NCBI RefSeq assembly: GCF_000963965.1
Contig: NZ_BAMX01000024.1
Coordinates: forward strand, 62,001-126,000
DNA from: Acetobacter orientalis
GTDB lineage: Bacteria; Pseudomonadota; Alphaproteobacteria; Acetobacterales; Acetobacteraceae
Direction: 5' to 3'
DNA: 64,000 nucleotides
The notes under the pieces were generated by a model. It did not search any database, was not told where the DNA came from, and worked only from the letters and a program-made list of their open reading frames with translations. The translations under genes and the position numbers were made by a program. Below are positions 31,298-40,255 of this stretch, in pieces; positions within the stretch are counted from its first letter, which is position 1; the number at the start of each line of letters is the position of its first letter.

Positions 31298-33214
31298 ATG
31301 ACAGCCGATAGGTCTTTGCCACCCACACCAGCAAGCCCAAGCGGGCAGGAGGGGCAAACTGCCCCTTTAAAGGGTGTTGAGGCTATTCGGCATGCGCTTA
31401 AAACCATGCCGCTTTCGCCCGGTGTGTACCGCATGTTGGGCAGCAAGGGTGAGGTGCTGTATGTTGGTAAGGCGTTAGCCTTAAAAAAACGTGTGACCTC
31501 TTACACCAACGTGGCCCGCCTGCCAGAGCGGCTACGGCGTATGGTGTCTGAGACGGTGGCCATGGAAATTGTGACCACCCACACCGAGGCCGAAGCTTTG
31601 CTGCTTGAGGCCAATTACATTAAGCGCATGAAGCCCCGCTTCAATATTTTGTTGCGTGATGACAAAAGCTACCCATGGTTGATGTTGACTGATGGGCACC
31701 CTTTTCCGCAGGTGGCAAAACATAGGGGCAAGCCCGTTAAAGGGGCCAGTTTGTGGGGGCCTTTTGCCTCTGCTTGGGCGGTAAACCAGACCCTTAATTT
31801 GCTCCAGCGCGTTTTTTTGCTGCGCTCATGTACCGATGCCGTGTTTAACAGCCGTGTGCGGCCGTGCTTGTTGTACCAAATAAAGCGTTGCTCTGGCCCG
31901 TGTGTAGACCGCATAAGCCAGCCAGAATATGCCCAGCTTGTTGAGCAGGCGCGTGAGTTTTTGTCTGGCAAAGATAGCGCCCTGCGTGAGCAGATGGGGG
32001 CAGAAATGCACCGTGCGGCAGAGGCAATGGATTTTGAACGTGCCGCCGTGCTGCGTGACCGTATTCGGGCACTGGCGCAAATGCAGGATTCAAGTGTTAT
32101 CAACCCGGCATCTTTGCATGAGGCTGATGTGTTTGGTATTTGGCAGGAAGCAGGCCAAACCTGTATTCAGGTTTTCTTTATTCGGGGTGGTCGTAATAAT
32201 GGCAACCGCTCGTTTTTTCCGGCCCACGCGCGGGAGGAAGAAGCGCCTGATATTCTGGCTGCCTTTATTGCCCAGTTTTATGATGACAAACCGTGCCCCG
32301 CCCAAGTGCTGGTCAATTGCGCCTTGCCCGAAGAGGCGTTGTTGGGGGAGGCTCTTGCCCTAAAACGTGGCCGTAAGGTTGAAGTTTTAGCCCCACAACG
32401 CGGTGAAAAACGCCAGGTACTAGACCACGCCGTTGCCAACGCGCGTGATGCCCTGCACCGCAAATTGGCTGAAACCGCAGGGCAAGCCAAATTGCTGGAA
32501 GGGGTGGCCAAGGTCTTTAACCTAGAGGAAACACCCCAGCGCATTGAAGTGTATGATAACAGCCACATTATGGGCTCTCATGCGTACGGGGTGATGATTG
32601 TAGGAGGCCCAGAAGGGTTTGACCGGCGCTCTTACCGCAAATTTTCTATTAAAGGCCCAGTAACCCCCGGCGATGACTTTGGAATGATGCGTGAGGTGTT
32701 GGAACGCCGCTTTGGCCGCGCACTGAAAGAAGCGGCCGAGGGGGATACCTCAAACTGGCCAGACATTTTGCTGATTGATGGCGGCGCTGGGCAATATTCT
32801 GCGGTGCGCGGCGTGTTGGATGATCTGGGCGTGACAAATGTGTGCTTGGTCGGCATTGCCAAAGGCTCAGACCGAGATGCCGGGCGGGAGTGGTTTTATA
32901 CCCAAGACCAAGAGCCATTCCAGCTAGACCCGCGAGACCCGGTTTTATACTACCTGCAACGCTTGCGCGACGAAGCCCACCGCTTTGCTATTACAACGCA
33001 TAGGGCAGGGCGCTCTAAAACCTTGGTGCGCTCAGAGCTTGATGATGTGCCGGGTATTGGCCCGGCCCGTAAAAAAGCCTTGCTGCACGCGTTTGGTTCG
33101 GCACGTGGGGTGAAGCAGGCGGGGCTTGCCGAGCTCGAATCGGCCGCGGGTATAAACCGCGAGACAGCACGGGCTATTTACGGCCATTTTCACCCCGATT
33201 GGGTGCCAGAATAG
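31298..33214 (+). CDS. uvrC: Excinuclease ABC subunit C
   Basis: A 638-residue nucleotide-excision-repair nuclease making the incisions on both sides of a lesion. The GIY-YIG domain begins at [21 protein letters not shown] (about residues 39-59); a cysteine cluster [21 protein letters not shown] plus SGPC matches the iron-sulfur site; the UVR motif is [17 protein letters not shown]; the RNase H-like C-terminal domain has [10 protein letters not shown] and LLIDGGAGQ; and HhH motifs ([13 protein letters not shown]) end the protein. ATG 31298 has GAGAG upstream; GTG 31265 would add 11 residues. No SOS box was seen upstream. Confidence 0.96.
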   Translation: MTADRSLPPTPASPSGQEGQTAPLKGVEAIRHALKTMPLSPGVYRMLGSKGEVLYVGKALALKKRVTSYTNVARLPERLRRMVSETVAMEIVTTHTEAEALLLEANYIKRMKPRFNILLRDDKSYPWLMLTDGHPFPQVAKHRGKPVKGASLWGPFASAWAVNQTLNLLQRVFLLRSCTDAVFNSRVRPCLLYQIKRCSGPCVDRISQPEYAQLVEQAREFLSGKDSALREQMGAEMHRAAEAMDFERAAVLRDRIRALAQMQDSSVINPASLHEADVFGIWQEAGQTCIQVFFIRGGRNNGNRSFFPAHAREEEAPDILAAFIAQFYDDKPCPAQVLVNCALPEEALLGEALALKRGRKVEVLAPQRGEKRQVLDHAVANARDALHRKLAETAGQAKLLEGVAKVFNLEETPQRIEVYDNSHIMGSHAYGVMIVGGPEGFDRRSYRKFSIKGPVTPGDDFGMMREVLERRFGRALKEAAEGDTSNWPDILLIDGGAGQYSAVRGVLDDLGVTNVCLVGIAKGSDRDAGREWFYTQDQEPFQLDPRDPVLYYLQRLRDEAHRFAITTHRAGRSKTLVRSELDDVPGIGPARKKALLHAFGSARGVKQAGLAELESAAGINRETARAIYGHFHPDWVPE

Positions 33215-33313
33215 GTGGGGGGCAGAGCAATGTTGTGCATTTATGGGTGAGTGGCGCAAACAGGGGCAGAGAAAGCATTTCAGCCACGCACAAAATAGGT
33301 TAGTCTCCCACCA

Positions 33314-33883
33314 ATGCTGACAGATTTGCCGAATGTCCTGACCATTTCGCGTATTGTGGCTATTCCCATAGTGGTGGCTTTTGCTGCTTGGGGAACGCCA
33401 CAAGCCGATGCTGCGGCCTGCCTGCTGTTTATTTTGGCAGGTATTACGGACTATTTTGACGGAAAGCTGGCGCGCTCACGCCACCAGTTGTCTGACTTTG
33501 GTCGTATGTTCGATTCCATTGCTGATAAGCTGTTGGTAGGGGCATGCCTTATGGTGCTGGCGGGGCTTGTGCGCCTGCCATATTATAGCCTGTGGCCCGC
33601 TATTATTATTCTCTGCCGCGAAATTTTGGTGTCTGGCATGCGCGAATATTTGGCAGAGCGCCGTGCAAGCTTACCTGTAACCCGCCTTGCAAAATGGAAA
33701 ACGGGTTTTCAGATGACGGCAATCGGCTTTTTGCTGGCCGGAGATGGTACCGGCGTATTGCTTGGCATGGCGTGGTTGCCTGTTGCCCTTATTGGGGCCG
33801 TGCTGCTTTGGATTTCTGCTGTGCTGACCCTGATTACAGGGTGGGACTACCTGACAACCGGCTTACGGCATGTTGAGTTGTAA
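33314..33883 (+). CDS. pgsA: CDP-diacylglycerol--glycerol-3-phosphate 3-phosphatidyltransferase
   Basis: A 189-residue integral membrane enzyme for phosphatidylglycerol synthesis. The CDP-alcohol phosphatidyltransferase motif DG-x2-AR-x8-G-x3-D-x3-D is complete in DGKLARSRHQLSDFGRMFDS plus IAD (about residues 54-76). Several hydrophobic helices follow, ending LPVALIGAVLLWISAVLTLITGWDYL. It lies 99 bases after uvrC, the usual uvrC-pgsA-moaD-moaE order. Confidence 0.95.
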   Translation: MLTDLPNVLTISRIVAIPIVVAFAAWGTPQADAAACLLFILAGITDYFDGKLARSRHQLSDFGRMFDSIADKLLVGACLMVLAGLVRLPYYSLWPAIIILCREILVSGMREYLAERRASLPVTRLAKWKTGFQMTAIGFLLAGDGTGVLLGMAWLPVALIGAVLLWISAVLTLITGWDYLTTGLRHVEL

Positions 33884-33918
33884 AAACGTGCTGTGTGGGG
33901 TGGGGTGCAGGCGTTTTT
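33882..33918 (+). terminator. Possible weak terminator after pgsA
   Basis: AAAAACG and CGTTTTT pair around a 23-base loop with a few additional pairs, right at the pgsA stop. The long loop makes it a weak call. Confidence 0.3.
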
Positions 33919-34049
33919 AAAACATTAACACATAGGGCGCATAGGGCAGTTTGTTTTAGGCGGTAACCCGATATTTACCTTGATATTGTGTAAGGTAGGC
34001 GCGCAGGTCGGGCGTGGTGCTTGCGTGATATAAGGGATAGCTAGGTCTG

Positions 34050-34571
34050 ATGATGCGAAAAGCGGCGTTGGTGGCGGTTTGCCTGAGCGTGAGTGGCTGC
34101 TCCGGCTTTGGAAAATATATTTCTGACACAGCAACCCTACCCGGAGAAAACCCAAACGCCCCCGCTGGGTCAGACCTGAATATGCGCCGCGTTTATGGCT
34201 ACCATACAGCCGAAACCCCAATTTTACCCCAAGGTGGCAATATATGGCCCGGCCCCCCGCCACCTTTGCCAACATTGGAAGATGTTGAAAAAGACCGTAG
34301 CGGCACAGCGTTAGATGGCGGCAGCGGGCAAGACGTAGGGGCTGTGCTGCAAGATGGCAGCGAAATGAGCTTGAGCGACCATGATAAAAAAGCTGAGGGC
34401 GGCAAATTGCCTGATGCAGAGCCAGATGTGGCCGAGCGTTACGGCGCAAAACGTGGTAATGCCTCGACCATAGAAATTCCCAACGGGGATGGCTCGGTAA
34501 CACTCATTCACCCAGATGGTACTGTTACGACCGTTCCTGCCAAGAAAAATACGCCCGCAAGCGCCCACTAA
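34050..34571 (+). CDS. Predicted outer-membrane or periplasmic lipoprotein, unknown function
   Basis: A 173-residue protein with a lipoprotein signal: MMRKAALVAVCLSVSGC, with the lipobox cysteine at residue 17. The mature part is proline-, glycine- and aspartate-rich and probably unstructured, with GNIWPGPPPPLPTLEDVEKD in the middle and the short repeat-like DGSVTLIHPDGTVTTVP at the end. No domain is recognised. It lies between pgsA and moaD and is probably transcribed with the following genes (45 bases to moaD). Confidence 0.72.
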   Translation: MMRKAALVAVCLSVSGCSGFGKYISDTATLPGENPNAPAGSDLNMRRVYGYHTAETPILPQGGNIWPGPPPPLPTLEDVEKDRSGTALDGGSGQDVGAVLQDGSEMSLSDHDKKAEGGKLPDAEPDVAERYGAKRGNASTIEIPNGDGSVTLIHPDGTVTTVPAKKNTPASAH

Positions 34572-34616
34572 GCCTCGACGCTGCTGGGTGCTGAATGTTT
34601 CGGGCAAGGAGTGTGT

Positions 34617-34880
34617 ATGGCAACAGCGGTAACGGTTCTCTATTTTGCATCATTGCGTGAGCAGATAGGGCGTGAGCACGATACAGCACCCGTGCCTCCA
34701 ATAGGTGTGAGCGTACGAGCCTTGCAAGCCATATTGGCAGAGCAAGATGCCACAGTGGGGCAGGTTTTTGCCGCAACCCCGCGCTTACGTGTGGCTATTA
34801 ACCAAGCATTGGCCACCTTTGAAAACACCGTAAAACCGGGCGATGAGGTGGCATTTTTTCCACCCATGACCGGGGGCTAA
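34617..34880 (+). CDS. moaD: Molybdopterin synthase small subunit
   Basis: An 87-residue ubiquitin-like sulfur carrier ending in the required Gly-Gly (FFPPMTGG), which is thiocarboxylated and donates sulfur to precursor Z. TVLYFASLREQIG near the start and PGDEVAFFPP near the end are typical. ATG 34617 follows AAGGAG; a GTG at 34611 would only add two residues. It lies 5 bases before moaE. Confidence 0.95.
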   Translation: MATAVTVLYFASLREQIGREHDTAPVPPIGVSVRALQAILAEQDATVGQVFAATPRLRVAINQALATFENTVKPGDEVAFFPPMTGG

Positions 34881-34885
34881 GCGGC

Positions 34886-35335
34886 ATGATACGCGTATGT
34901 GTGCAAACCGAAGAGTTTGATGTGGGGCAAGAGGCAGCCCGCCTTTCGCGCGTGTCTGACAGTGTGGGGGGTATGAGCCTGTTTGTAGGGCAGGTGCGGG
35001 AGCAAAATGACGGGTTAGAAAGCCTGAGCCTTGAGCATTACCCGGGTATGACAGAAGCCTTGCTGACAGAGTTAGCCCAGCAGGCACACGCCCGCTTTAA
35101 TTTGCTGGCATGCACTGTGGTGCACCGTGTTGGTACCTTAGGCGTAGGTGCGCCTATTGTGTTTGTAGGCAGCTCAGCCCCCCACCGGGCCGCCGCTTTG
35201 CAAGCCACAGCATTTTTAATTGATAGGCTAAAAACTGGCGCACCTTTTTGGAAGCGCGAGCATTTTAAAGGTGGCCGCACGGCATGGGTGGAAGCCAAAG
35301 AGGCTGACGACACCGCCGCCGCTGCGTGGGACTAA
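34886..35335 (+). CDS. moaE: Molybdopterin synthase large subunit
   Basis: A 149-residue catalytic subunit converting precursor Z to molybdopterin with MoaD. Signatures are FVGQVREQND, LEHYPGMTE, VVHRVGTLGVG and the active-site lysine region PFWKREHFKGGRTAWVEA. It is coupled closely to moaD. moeA, acting later in the pathway, is separate at 43-44 kb. Confidence 0.95.
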   Translation: MIRVCVQTEEFDVGQEAARLSRVSDSVGGMSLFVGQVREQNDGLESLSLEHYPGMTEALLTELAQQAHARFNLLACTVVHRVGTLGVGAPIVFVGSSAPHRAAALQATAFLIDRLKTGAPFWKREHFKGGRTAWVEAKEADDTAAAAWD

Positions 35336-35390
35336 AAGCGCAGCGGTGCAATGCCCCCCCCTTAAGTGTGTGGGCCCCTTACGACCCGAG

Positions 35391-35410
35391 AGGCTGTGTT
35401 TAAACAGCCT
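35391..35410. terminator. Dyad between convergent moaE and bioA
   Basis: A perfect 7-bp inverted repeat AGGCTGT/ACAGCCT with a 6-base AT loop. It has no long T run, so it is a possible bidirectional 3'-end element rather than a sure terminator. Confidence 0.4.
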
Positions 35411-35433
35411 GCTTTGGGGGCAAACTGGAAAGG

Positions 35434-36723
35434 TTAGGGTGTAGAGAGAACCGTATAAATTGCGGTGGTAAGTTTGTGTAACTCTGCTTCGGTTATGGTG
35501 AAGGCAGGCGTTAGGTACACAATATTGCGGAAAGGCCGTATCCAGACACCTTGAGCAATAAAGCGTTGGCGCAGGGCATCTGGGTTGGCAATTTTTTCAA
35601 GCTCTACCACGCCAATGGCTCCAAGGGTGCGGACATCTTTTACACCCGGCAGGGTGCGGCAGGGTTCTAGCCCTTGGGTTAAGAGCGTGTTGATACGCTG
35701 CACTTGCTCAAGCCGGGGTTCTTGCTCAAATAAATCGAGCGATGCATTGGCACATGCGCAGGCCAGCGGGTTGGCCATAAACGTGGGGCCGTGCATAAGC
35801 GCGTGCTCTGGGTTGTCAGACAAAAAAGCCTCAAACACATGGCGGCGGGCCACGGTTGCAGCCAGCGCCATAGTGCCGCCAGTAAGGGCTTTAGAGAGCG
35901 TTACGATGTCGGGTACAATGCCTGCTTGCTCGCACGCAAACATGCTGCCAGTACGGCCAAAGCCTGTAAAAATTTCATCTAAAATAAGCAACATGTCGTG
36001 CTCATCGGCTGCCTTGCGCAAGGTACGCAACACATCTGGGCTATGAAACAGCATACCGCCAGCACCTTGCACCAATGGCTCGGTTATAATGGCGGTAAGT
36101 TCATGCGCGTGGGTTTTAAGAAGGCGTAAAAACTCGGCAGTGCTGGCTGCATCTTGTGGTAGGGGGGCAATAATATGCTCAGCCAAGGCGCTGCCATAGA
36201 GGTGGTGCATGCCTTCTTCGGGGTCGCATACGGCCATGGTGGCCAGCGTGTCTCCGTGGTAGCCGCCTTTAAAGGCGAGCAGCTTTGTACGCCCGGTTTG
36301 GCCTTTATTAAGGCGGTATTGAAGAGCCATTTTCATGGCGACCTCAACCGAGACAGAGCCGGAGTCTGTAAAGAAAACGCGCTCTAGGTCTCCGGGCAGC
36401 ATGGCGCTTAGGCGGCTTGCTAACGTGAGCGCTGGCTGGTGCACTGTGCCGCCAAACATAATGTGGGGCATGGTGCTAAGCTGGGCTTCTACTGCTTGGC
36501 GTATATGGGGGTGGTTGTAGCCGTGGCAGGCTGTCCACCATGCGGCAACGCCATCGGTCAGGCAGCGGCCGTTGCTTAGCTCTATGGTTGTGCCGTGGGT
36601 GCGGGTGGCGGCAAGGGGGGCAGAAGCCGTTTTCATTTGCGCGTAAGGCAGCCAGATATGGGGCAGCCCCGTGGTGTACCAACCCGGATTGGCGCTTGTG
36701 GGGGCTGTTGGGGTGGTAGACAT
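35434..36723 (-). CDS. bioA: Adenosylmethionine-8-amino-7-oxononanoate aminotransferase
   Basis: A 429-residue class III PLP aminotransferase using SAM as amino donor to make 7,8-diaminopelargonic acid. HIWLPYAQMKTA near the N-terminus, DGVAAWWTACHGYNHP, FTDSGSVSVEVAMKMALQY, KLLAFKGGYHGDT, LILDEIFTGFGRTGSMFACE and the PLP lysine in VTLSKALTGG are all typical. ATG 36723 is preceded by AGGAG. It is transcribed away from bioF across a 61-base gap that must hold both promoters. Confidence 0.95.
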   Translation of the reverse strand: MSTTPTAPTSANPGWYTTGLPHIWLPYAQMKTASAPLAATRTHGTTIELSNGRCLTDGVAAWWTACHGYNHPHIRQAVEAQLSTMPHIMFGGTVHQPALTLASRLSAMLPGDLERVFFTDSGSVSVEVAMKMALQYRLNKGQTGRTKLLAFKGGYHGDTLATMAVCDPEEGMHHLYGSALAEHIIAPLPQDAASTAEFLRLLKTHAHELTAIITEPLVQGAGGMLFHSPDVLRTLRKAADEHDMLLILDEIFTGFGRTGSMFACEQAGIVPDIVTLSKALTGGTMALAATVARRHVFEAFLSDNPEHALMHGPTFMANPLACACANASLDLFEQEPRLEQVQRINTLLTQGLEPCRTLPGVKDVRTLGAIGVVELEKIANPDALRQRFIAQGVWIRPFRNIVYLTPAFTITEAELHKLTTAIYTVLSTP

Positions 36724-36784
36724 TGTGCTGCTTACTCCTGCTTGGTGATTGACCAGACGCCACGGCTCCGGCACCACTGGCTAC

Positions 36785-37981
36785 ATGACGCGGTTTGATC
36801 CTCTTTTCCAGCATGGTTTGGAAAGATTGACAGAGCAGGGGCGTCTTCGCACGTCTCGGAGCCTTGACCCAAGGGCAGATGCCCAACTGGTGCGGGCAGA
36901 TGGCACGGCTTTGGTCGATTTTTCATCTAATGATTATTTGGGCCTTAGGCTCCACCCGCTTTTGCGTGACAGAGCGGCGGAGTGGGGTGCTCGCTATGGG
37001 GTGGGGTCTGGTGCTTCGCGGTTGGTGAGTGGTACCTGTAGTGGCGCAGTGCAGCTAGAGGCACGCTTGGCTGGGCTTAAAGGCACAGAGGCTGCGTGTA
37101 TTTTCTCTTCAGGGTGGCAGGCTAATGCAACGCTTGTGCCTGCTTTAGCGCGGCTTTCTGCTGCTGTGTTGGGTGCTCCTGCCGTTATTTTTGCCGATAA
37201 GCTCATTCATGCCAGCTTGTACCAAGGCTGTGCGGCTGCGGGCATACAGCCGCTCCGGTTTAGGCATAATGATGTGGCGCATCTGGCAACATTGCTTGAA
37301 AAGTATGCCGATACACCCGGCCTTAAAATAGTGCTGACCGAAAGTGTTTTCAGCATGGATGGGGATAGGGCAGACCTCCCTGCATTGGCTGCCGTCTGCC
37401 GCGCACACAATGCGTTTTTATGTGTAGATGAAGCGCATGCAACAGGCATTTTAGGCGAAAATGGCCGTGGTTTAGCGCATGGCTTGGCAGACCTTGTGGT
37501 GGGTACGTTTAGTAAGGCTTTAGGGTGTATGGGGGCGTTTGTGGCGTCTTCTAACCCGGTGTGCCAATGGCTGATGAATAGTGGGTCTGGGTATATTTTC
37601 TCAACCGCGCCGTCTCCCATGGTACTGGGCGCGGTTGATGCCGCCCTAGATTTGCTGCCAACCCCAGAGCTTGAGCAAACCCGCACCCATGTTGCGGCCC
37701 TTTCTGCCCTGTTGCGGGCACAAGTGCAGGGTATGGGGCTGGATACGGGGCCGTCTTCCACCCAAATTGTGCCGATTATTGTGGGGGGCGAGCAAACCGC
37801 TTTGCAGGCTGCGCAGGCTATGGAGCAGGCCGGGTTTTTAACCGTAGCCATAAGACCCCCAACTGTACCGCCGGGCGGGTGCCGCTTGCGGGTGGTGCTG
37901 CATGGTTTTCATACACAAACGCAGGTTTTGACTTTGGTTGACGCGTTACGAAATGTGGTGCGCCAAGGTGTAACAGCATGA
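36785..37981 (+). CDS. bioF: 8-amino-7-oxononanoate synthase
   Basis: A 398-residue alpha-oxoamine synthase joining pimeloyl-ACP/CoA and alanine. Motifs are DFSSNDYLGLRLHP, GVGSGASRLVSGT, ESVFSMDGDRADL, CVDEAHATGILGENGRG and the PLP lysine in VVGTFSKALGCMG. The chosen start is ATG 36785; the frame is open to a TTG at 36749. Its TGA overlaps the next gene as ATGA, so bioF, the esterase and bioCD form one rightward operon. Confidence 0.95.
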   Translation: MTRFDPLFQHGLERLTEQGRLRTSRSLDPRADAQLVRADGTALVDFSSNDYLGLRLHPLLRDRAAEWGARYGVGSGASRLVSGTCSGAVQLEARLAGLKGTEAACIFSSGWQANATLVPALARLSAAVLGAPAVIFADKLIHASLYQGCAAAGIQPLRFRHNDVAHLATLLEKYADTPGLKIVLTESVFSMDGDRADLPALAAVCRAHNAFLCVDEAHATGILGENGRGLAHGLADLVVGTFSKALGCMGAFVASSNPVCQWLMNSGSGYIFSTAPSPMVLGAVDAALDLLPTPELEQTRTHVAALSALLRAQVQGMGLDTGPSSTQIVPIIVGGEQTALQAAQAMEQAGFLTVAIRPPTVPPGGCRLRVVLHGFHTQTQVLTLVDALRNVVRQGVTA

Positions 37982-38655
37982 GCGGGCTACAGCCTGTTTT
38001 TGTGCATGGCTGGGCCTGCGGGCCAGAGATATGGCACCCCGTACAAGCAGCGTTAGGTGTGACTGACTGGCTAAGCCTTGACTTAGGGTATTTTAAAGCC
38101 CCCACACACCAGCCGCAAAGCGTGGCTGCTACCAATTTTCTGGCAACGCAAGATAAACAGCCCAAGCTGTTTATTGGCCATTCTTTTGGGTTTATGTGGC
38201 TCTTAAGCCAGTGCAAAATACCAGAGGGTAGCCGGTTTGTGGGTATTAATGCCTTTGGGCGTTTTGCTGCCACGCAAGGGTATGAGCATGGCGTACCCAC
38301 TCGTGTACTACAAAGAATGCAGGTGGGGCTAAGCAGAAATATAGCGCAAGGTGTTAATGCCTTTAGAGCACGCTGCCATTTACCAGAGGTGACGGAGGCC
38401 ATTTGCCAGCCGGCCGCTTTACACGATGGTTTAGAGTTTTTAGCGCAAGGCGATGTGCGGCCCAGCCTGCCCCCACTGGTGCAGAATAAAAGCCTGCTGG
38501 TGTTGGCTGGTGCACAAGACCCCATAGTAACGCCAGCCCTGACAGAGGCCGCTTTTCCGGCAGGGGTGGTGTGCCACTGGCAGGCACAAGGGGGGCATAT
38601 GCTACCGCAGACACACCCGCAGTTTTGCGCTGAACATATTCGCACGTTTCTTTAA
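37978..38655 (+). CDS. Alpha/beta-hydrolase, likely pimeloyl-ACP methyl ester esterase (BioH-like)
   Basis: A 225-residue alpha/beta-hydrolase with oxyanion region PVFVHGWACGPEIWHPV (residues 6-22), nucleophile elbow FIGHSFGF (Ser about 64), acid in VLAGAQDPIVTP and histidine in QAQGGHMLPQTHP, so the triad appears complete. It lies between bioF and bioCD with an ATGA overlap to bioF. The context makes it the probable enzyme that removes the methyl group from pimeloyl-ACP methyl ester, the step done by BioH, BioG, BioJ, BioK or BioV elsewhere. Which subfamily it belongs to is not clear. Confidence 0.8.
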   Translation: MSGLQPVFVHGWACGPEIWHPVQAALGVTDWLSLDLGYFKAPTHQPQSVAATNFLATQDKQPKLFIGHSFGFMWLLSQCKIPEGSRFVGINAFGRFAATQGYEHGVPTRVLQRMQVGLSRNIAQGVNAFRARCHLPEVTEAICQPAALHDGLEFLAQGDVRPSLPPLVQNKSLLVLAGAQDPIVTPALTEAAFPAGVVCHWQAQGGHMLPQTHPQFCAEHIRTFL

Positions 38656-38673
38656 GTAAGGCCGCCAGACGTT

Positions 38674-40074
38674 ATGGATACATTGCCCCGCCAACACCGT
38701 ATTCGCCAAAGTTTTGATAATGCAGCGCAGTACGATACGGCAGCGACTATGCAGCAGGTGGCTGCACGGCAGTTATTTGCGCAAATTTGCACCAAATTGG
38801 GCACCAAGGCACCTGCGCGTATTTTAGAAATAGGGTGTGGCACCGGGTTTTTAACGCAGTTGCTGCATGAGCGCTGGCCACAAGCGACACTGATAGCCAC
38901 AGACATTGCCCCCCATATGCTCAAACGCGCAGCACAGCGTGTGGGTGAAGCTGTACAGTATGCAGTGCTTGATGCCGCCAGCCCTGACATTGAGGGGCCG
39001 TTTGACCTGATATGCGGCAACCTTGTTTTTCAATGGTTGGAGCAGCCCAAGGCTGTGCTGGCTCGTTTGGCGGGTTTGTTGGCCCCCGGCGGGGTTTTAG
39101 CGCTTTCTAATTTGCTTGAAGGCACCTTTGCTGAGTGGCAGACAGCTTGCGCCCCGCATGAAAGTGGTGTGCCTTACTACCCCAGCCAACAGGTTTTGGC
39201 AGACTGCGTGCCGCCATTGTGTTCTGGTAAGTGGCAGGCACAAACGGCGGTGCAGCCTTTTGCCTCGGCCCATGCGTTTTTACGGCATTTAAAACAGACT
39301 GGTGCCGCAGTGCCACGGGCTGGGTATAGCCCGTTGCCTATTGCTGCATTGCGGCACGTCATGCAGCGGTTTGATGCAAACGGGCATTATGTGTCTTGGC
39401 AATTTGCGTATGGTTGCTTTCAAAGGCCGGTACGGGCTGGGGTATTTGTAACAGGCACAGACACAGGTGTTGGCAAAACTTTTGTTTCGGCCTGTTTGGT
39501 TAAGGCGTGGAACGCGCTTTATTGGAAACCCCTGCAAAGCGGTTTGGCTGAGGAAGAGGGTGACACCGCAACCGTTGCACAGTTAGCCGGTTGCGCCCCA
39601 ACCGATATAACGCCCCCCGCTGGAGCATTTCAGGCCCCACTTTCGCCCGAAGCCGCGGCTCAGGCAGAAGGCCAGTGCATTAATGTGCAGCAGCTTGAGC
39701 TACCCAGCAAAGAGCCTATGCGACCTTTGGTTGTTGAGGGGGCAGGCGGGTTGATGGTGCCTGTGGCAGAGCAGGTGATGATGATTGACCTAGCTGTTGC
39801 GTGGGGGTTGCCTGTAGTGCTTGTAGCCCGCAGTGGCTTGGGTACGCTTAATCATACTCTGCTGAGTGTTGAAGCCCTGAAACAAAGGGGTGTAGCTCTT
39901 ATGGGGGTTATATTAAACGGCCCCCCAAACCCCGGCAACAAACAGGCCATAGAGCACAAAGGGGGCGTGCGCATTTTAGCTGAAATTGCACACCAGCTCT
40001 ATGTGACCCCAGATGCCGTACAGGCCGTGGCGGGCACTTTACCTAAGTGGGAAGAAACATGGTGGCAGGGTTAA
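38674..40074 (+). CDS. bioCD: BioC-BioD fusion: malonyl-ACP O-methyltransferase plus dethiobiotin synthetase
   Basis: A single 466-residue frame carries two biotin enzymes. Residues 1 to about 252 are BioC: RIRQSFDNAAQYD at the N-terminus, SAM motif ARILEIGCGTGFL (48-60), FDLICGNLVFQWL and LAPGGVLALSN. Residues from about 255 are BioD: P-loop GVFVTGTDTGVGKTFVSA (256-273), catalytic lysine in YWKPLQSG (283-290) and VVEGAGGLMVPVAEQ (353-367). BioC masks the malonyl group at the start of the pathway and BioD closes the ureido ring near the end, so the fused activities are not adjacent steps. The joint has no internal stop or obvious internal start. bioB is not in the window. Confidence 0.92.
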   Translation: MDTLPRQHRIRQSFDNAAQYDTAATMQQVAARQLFAQICTKLGTKAPARILEIGCGTGFLTQLLHERWPQATLIATDIAPHMLKRAAQRVGEAVQYAVLDAASPDIEGPFDLICGNLVFQWLEQPKAVLARLAGLLAPGGVLALSNLLEGTFAEWQTACAPHESGVPYYPSQQVLADCVPPLCSGKWQAQTAVQPFASAHAFLRHLKQTGAAVPRAGYSPLPIAALRHVMQRFDANGHYVSWQFAYGCFQRPVRAGVFVTGTDTGVGKTFVSACLVKAWNALYWKPLQSGLAEEEGDTATVAQLAGCAPTDITPPAGAFQAPLSPEAAAQAEGQCINVQQLELPSKEPMRPLVVEGAGGLMVPVAEQVMMIDLAVAWGLPVVLVARSGLGTLNHTLLSVEALKQRGVALMGVILNGPPNPGNKQAIEHKGGVRILAEIAHQLYVTPDAVQAVAGTLPKWEETWWQG

Positions 40075-40084
40075 GTGGTTTGAT

Positions 40085-40205
40085 AAAATTTTGAGAGAGG
40101 TGGCTTCAAGCACTGCCTGAGGTGGTCTGGCAGTGTCTTTATGGCCTGAAAGCGTTGTTTTTTACGCTCATGCTACAGCAGTGGCTGGCAGTATTGCTTC
40201 TCCAG
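40085..40205. repeat. Dispersed intergenic repeat, copy A
   Basis: About 120 bases that align, with many substitutions, to 42795-42925. The best-conserved block is GCCTGAAA followed by TGTTTTTTACGC and CAGCAG (40143-40180). It lies in the convergent gap between bioCD and lexA. It does not contain a plausible gene. Confidence 0.5.
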
Positions 40206-40255
40206 CCACCACAATTACGCTGTTCGCTTTAGATATTTAATTTAGAAACAGTGGG

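Noticed and set aside
36335-36520. Small plus-strand frame inside bioA
   Set aside because: Antisense to a well-supported gene, no start signal, no homology.
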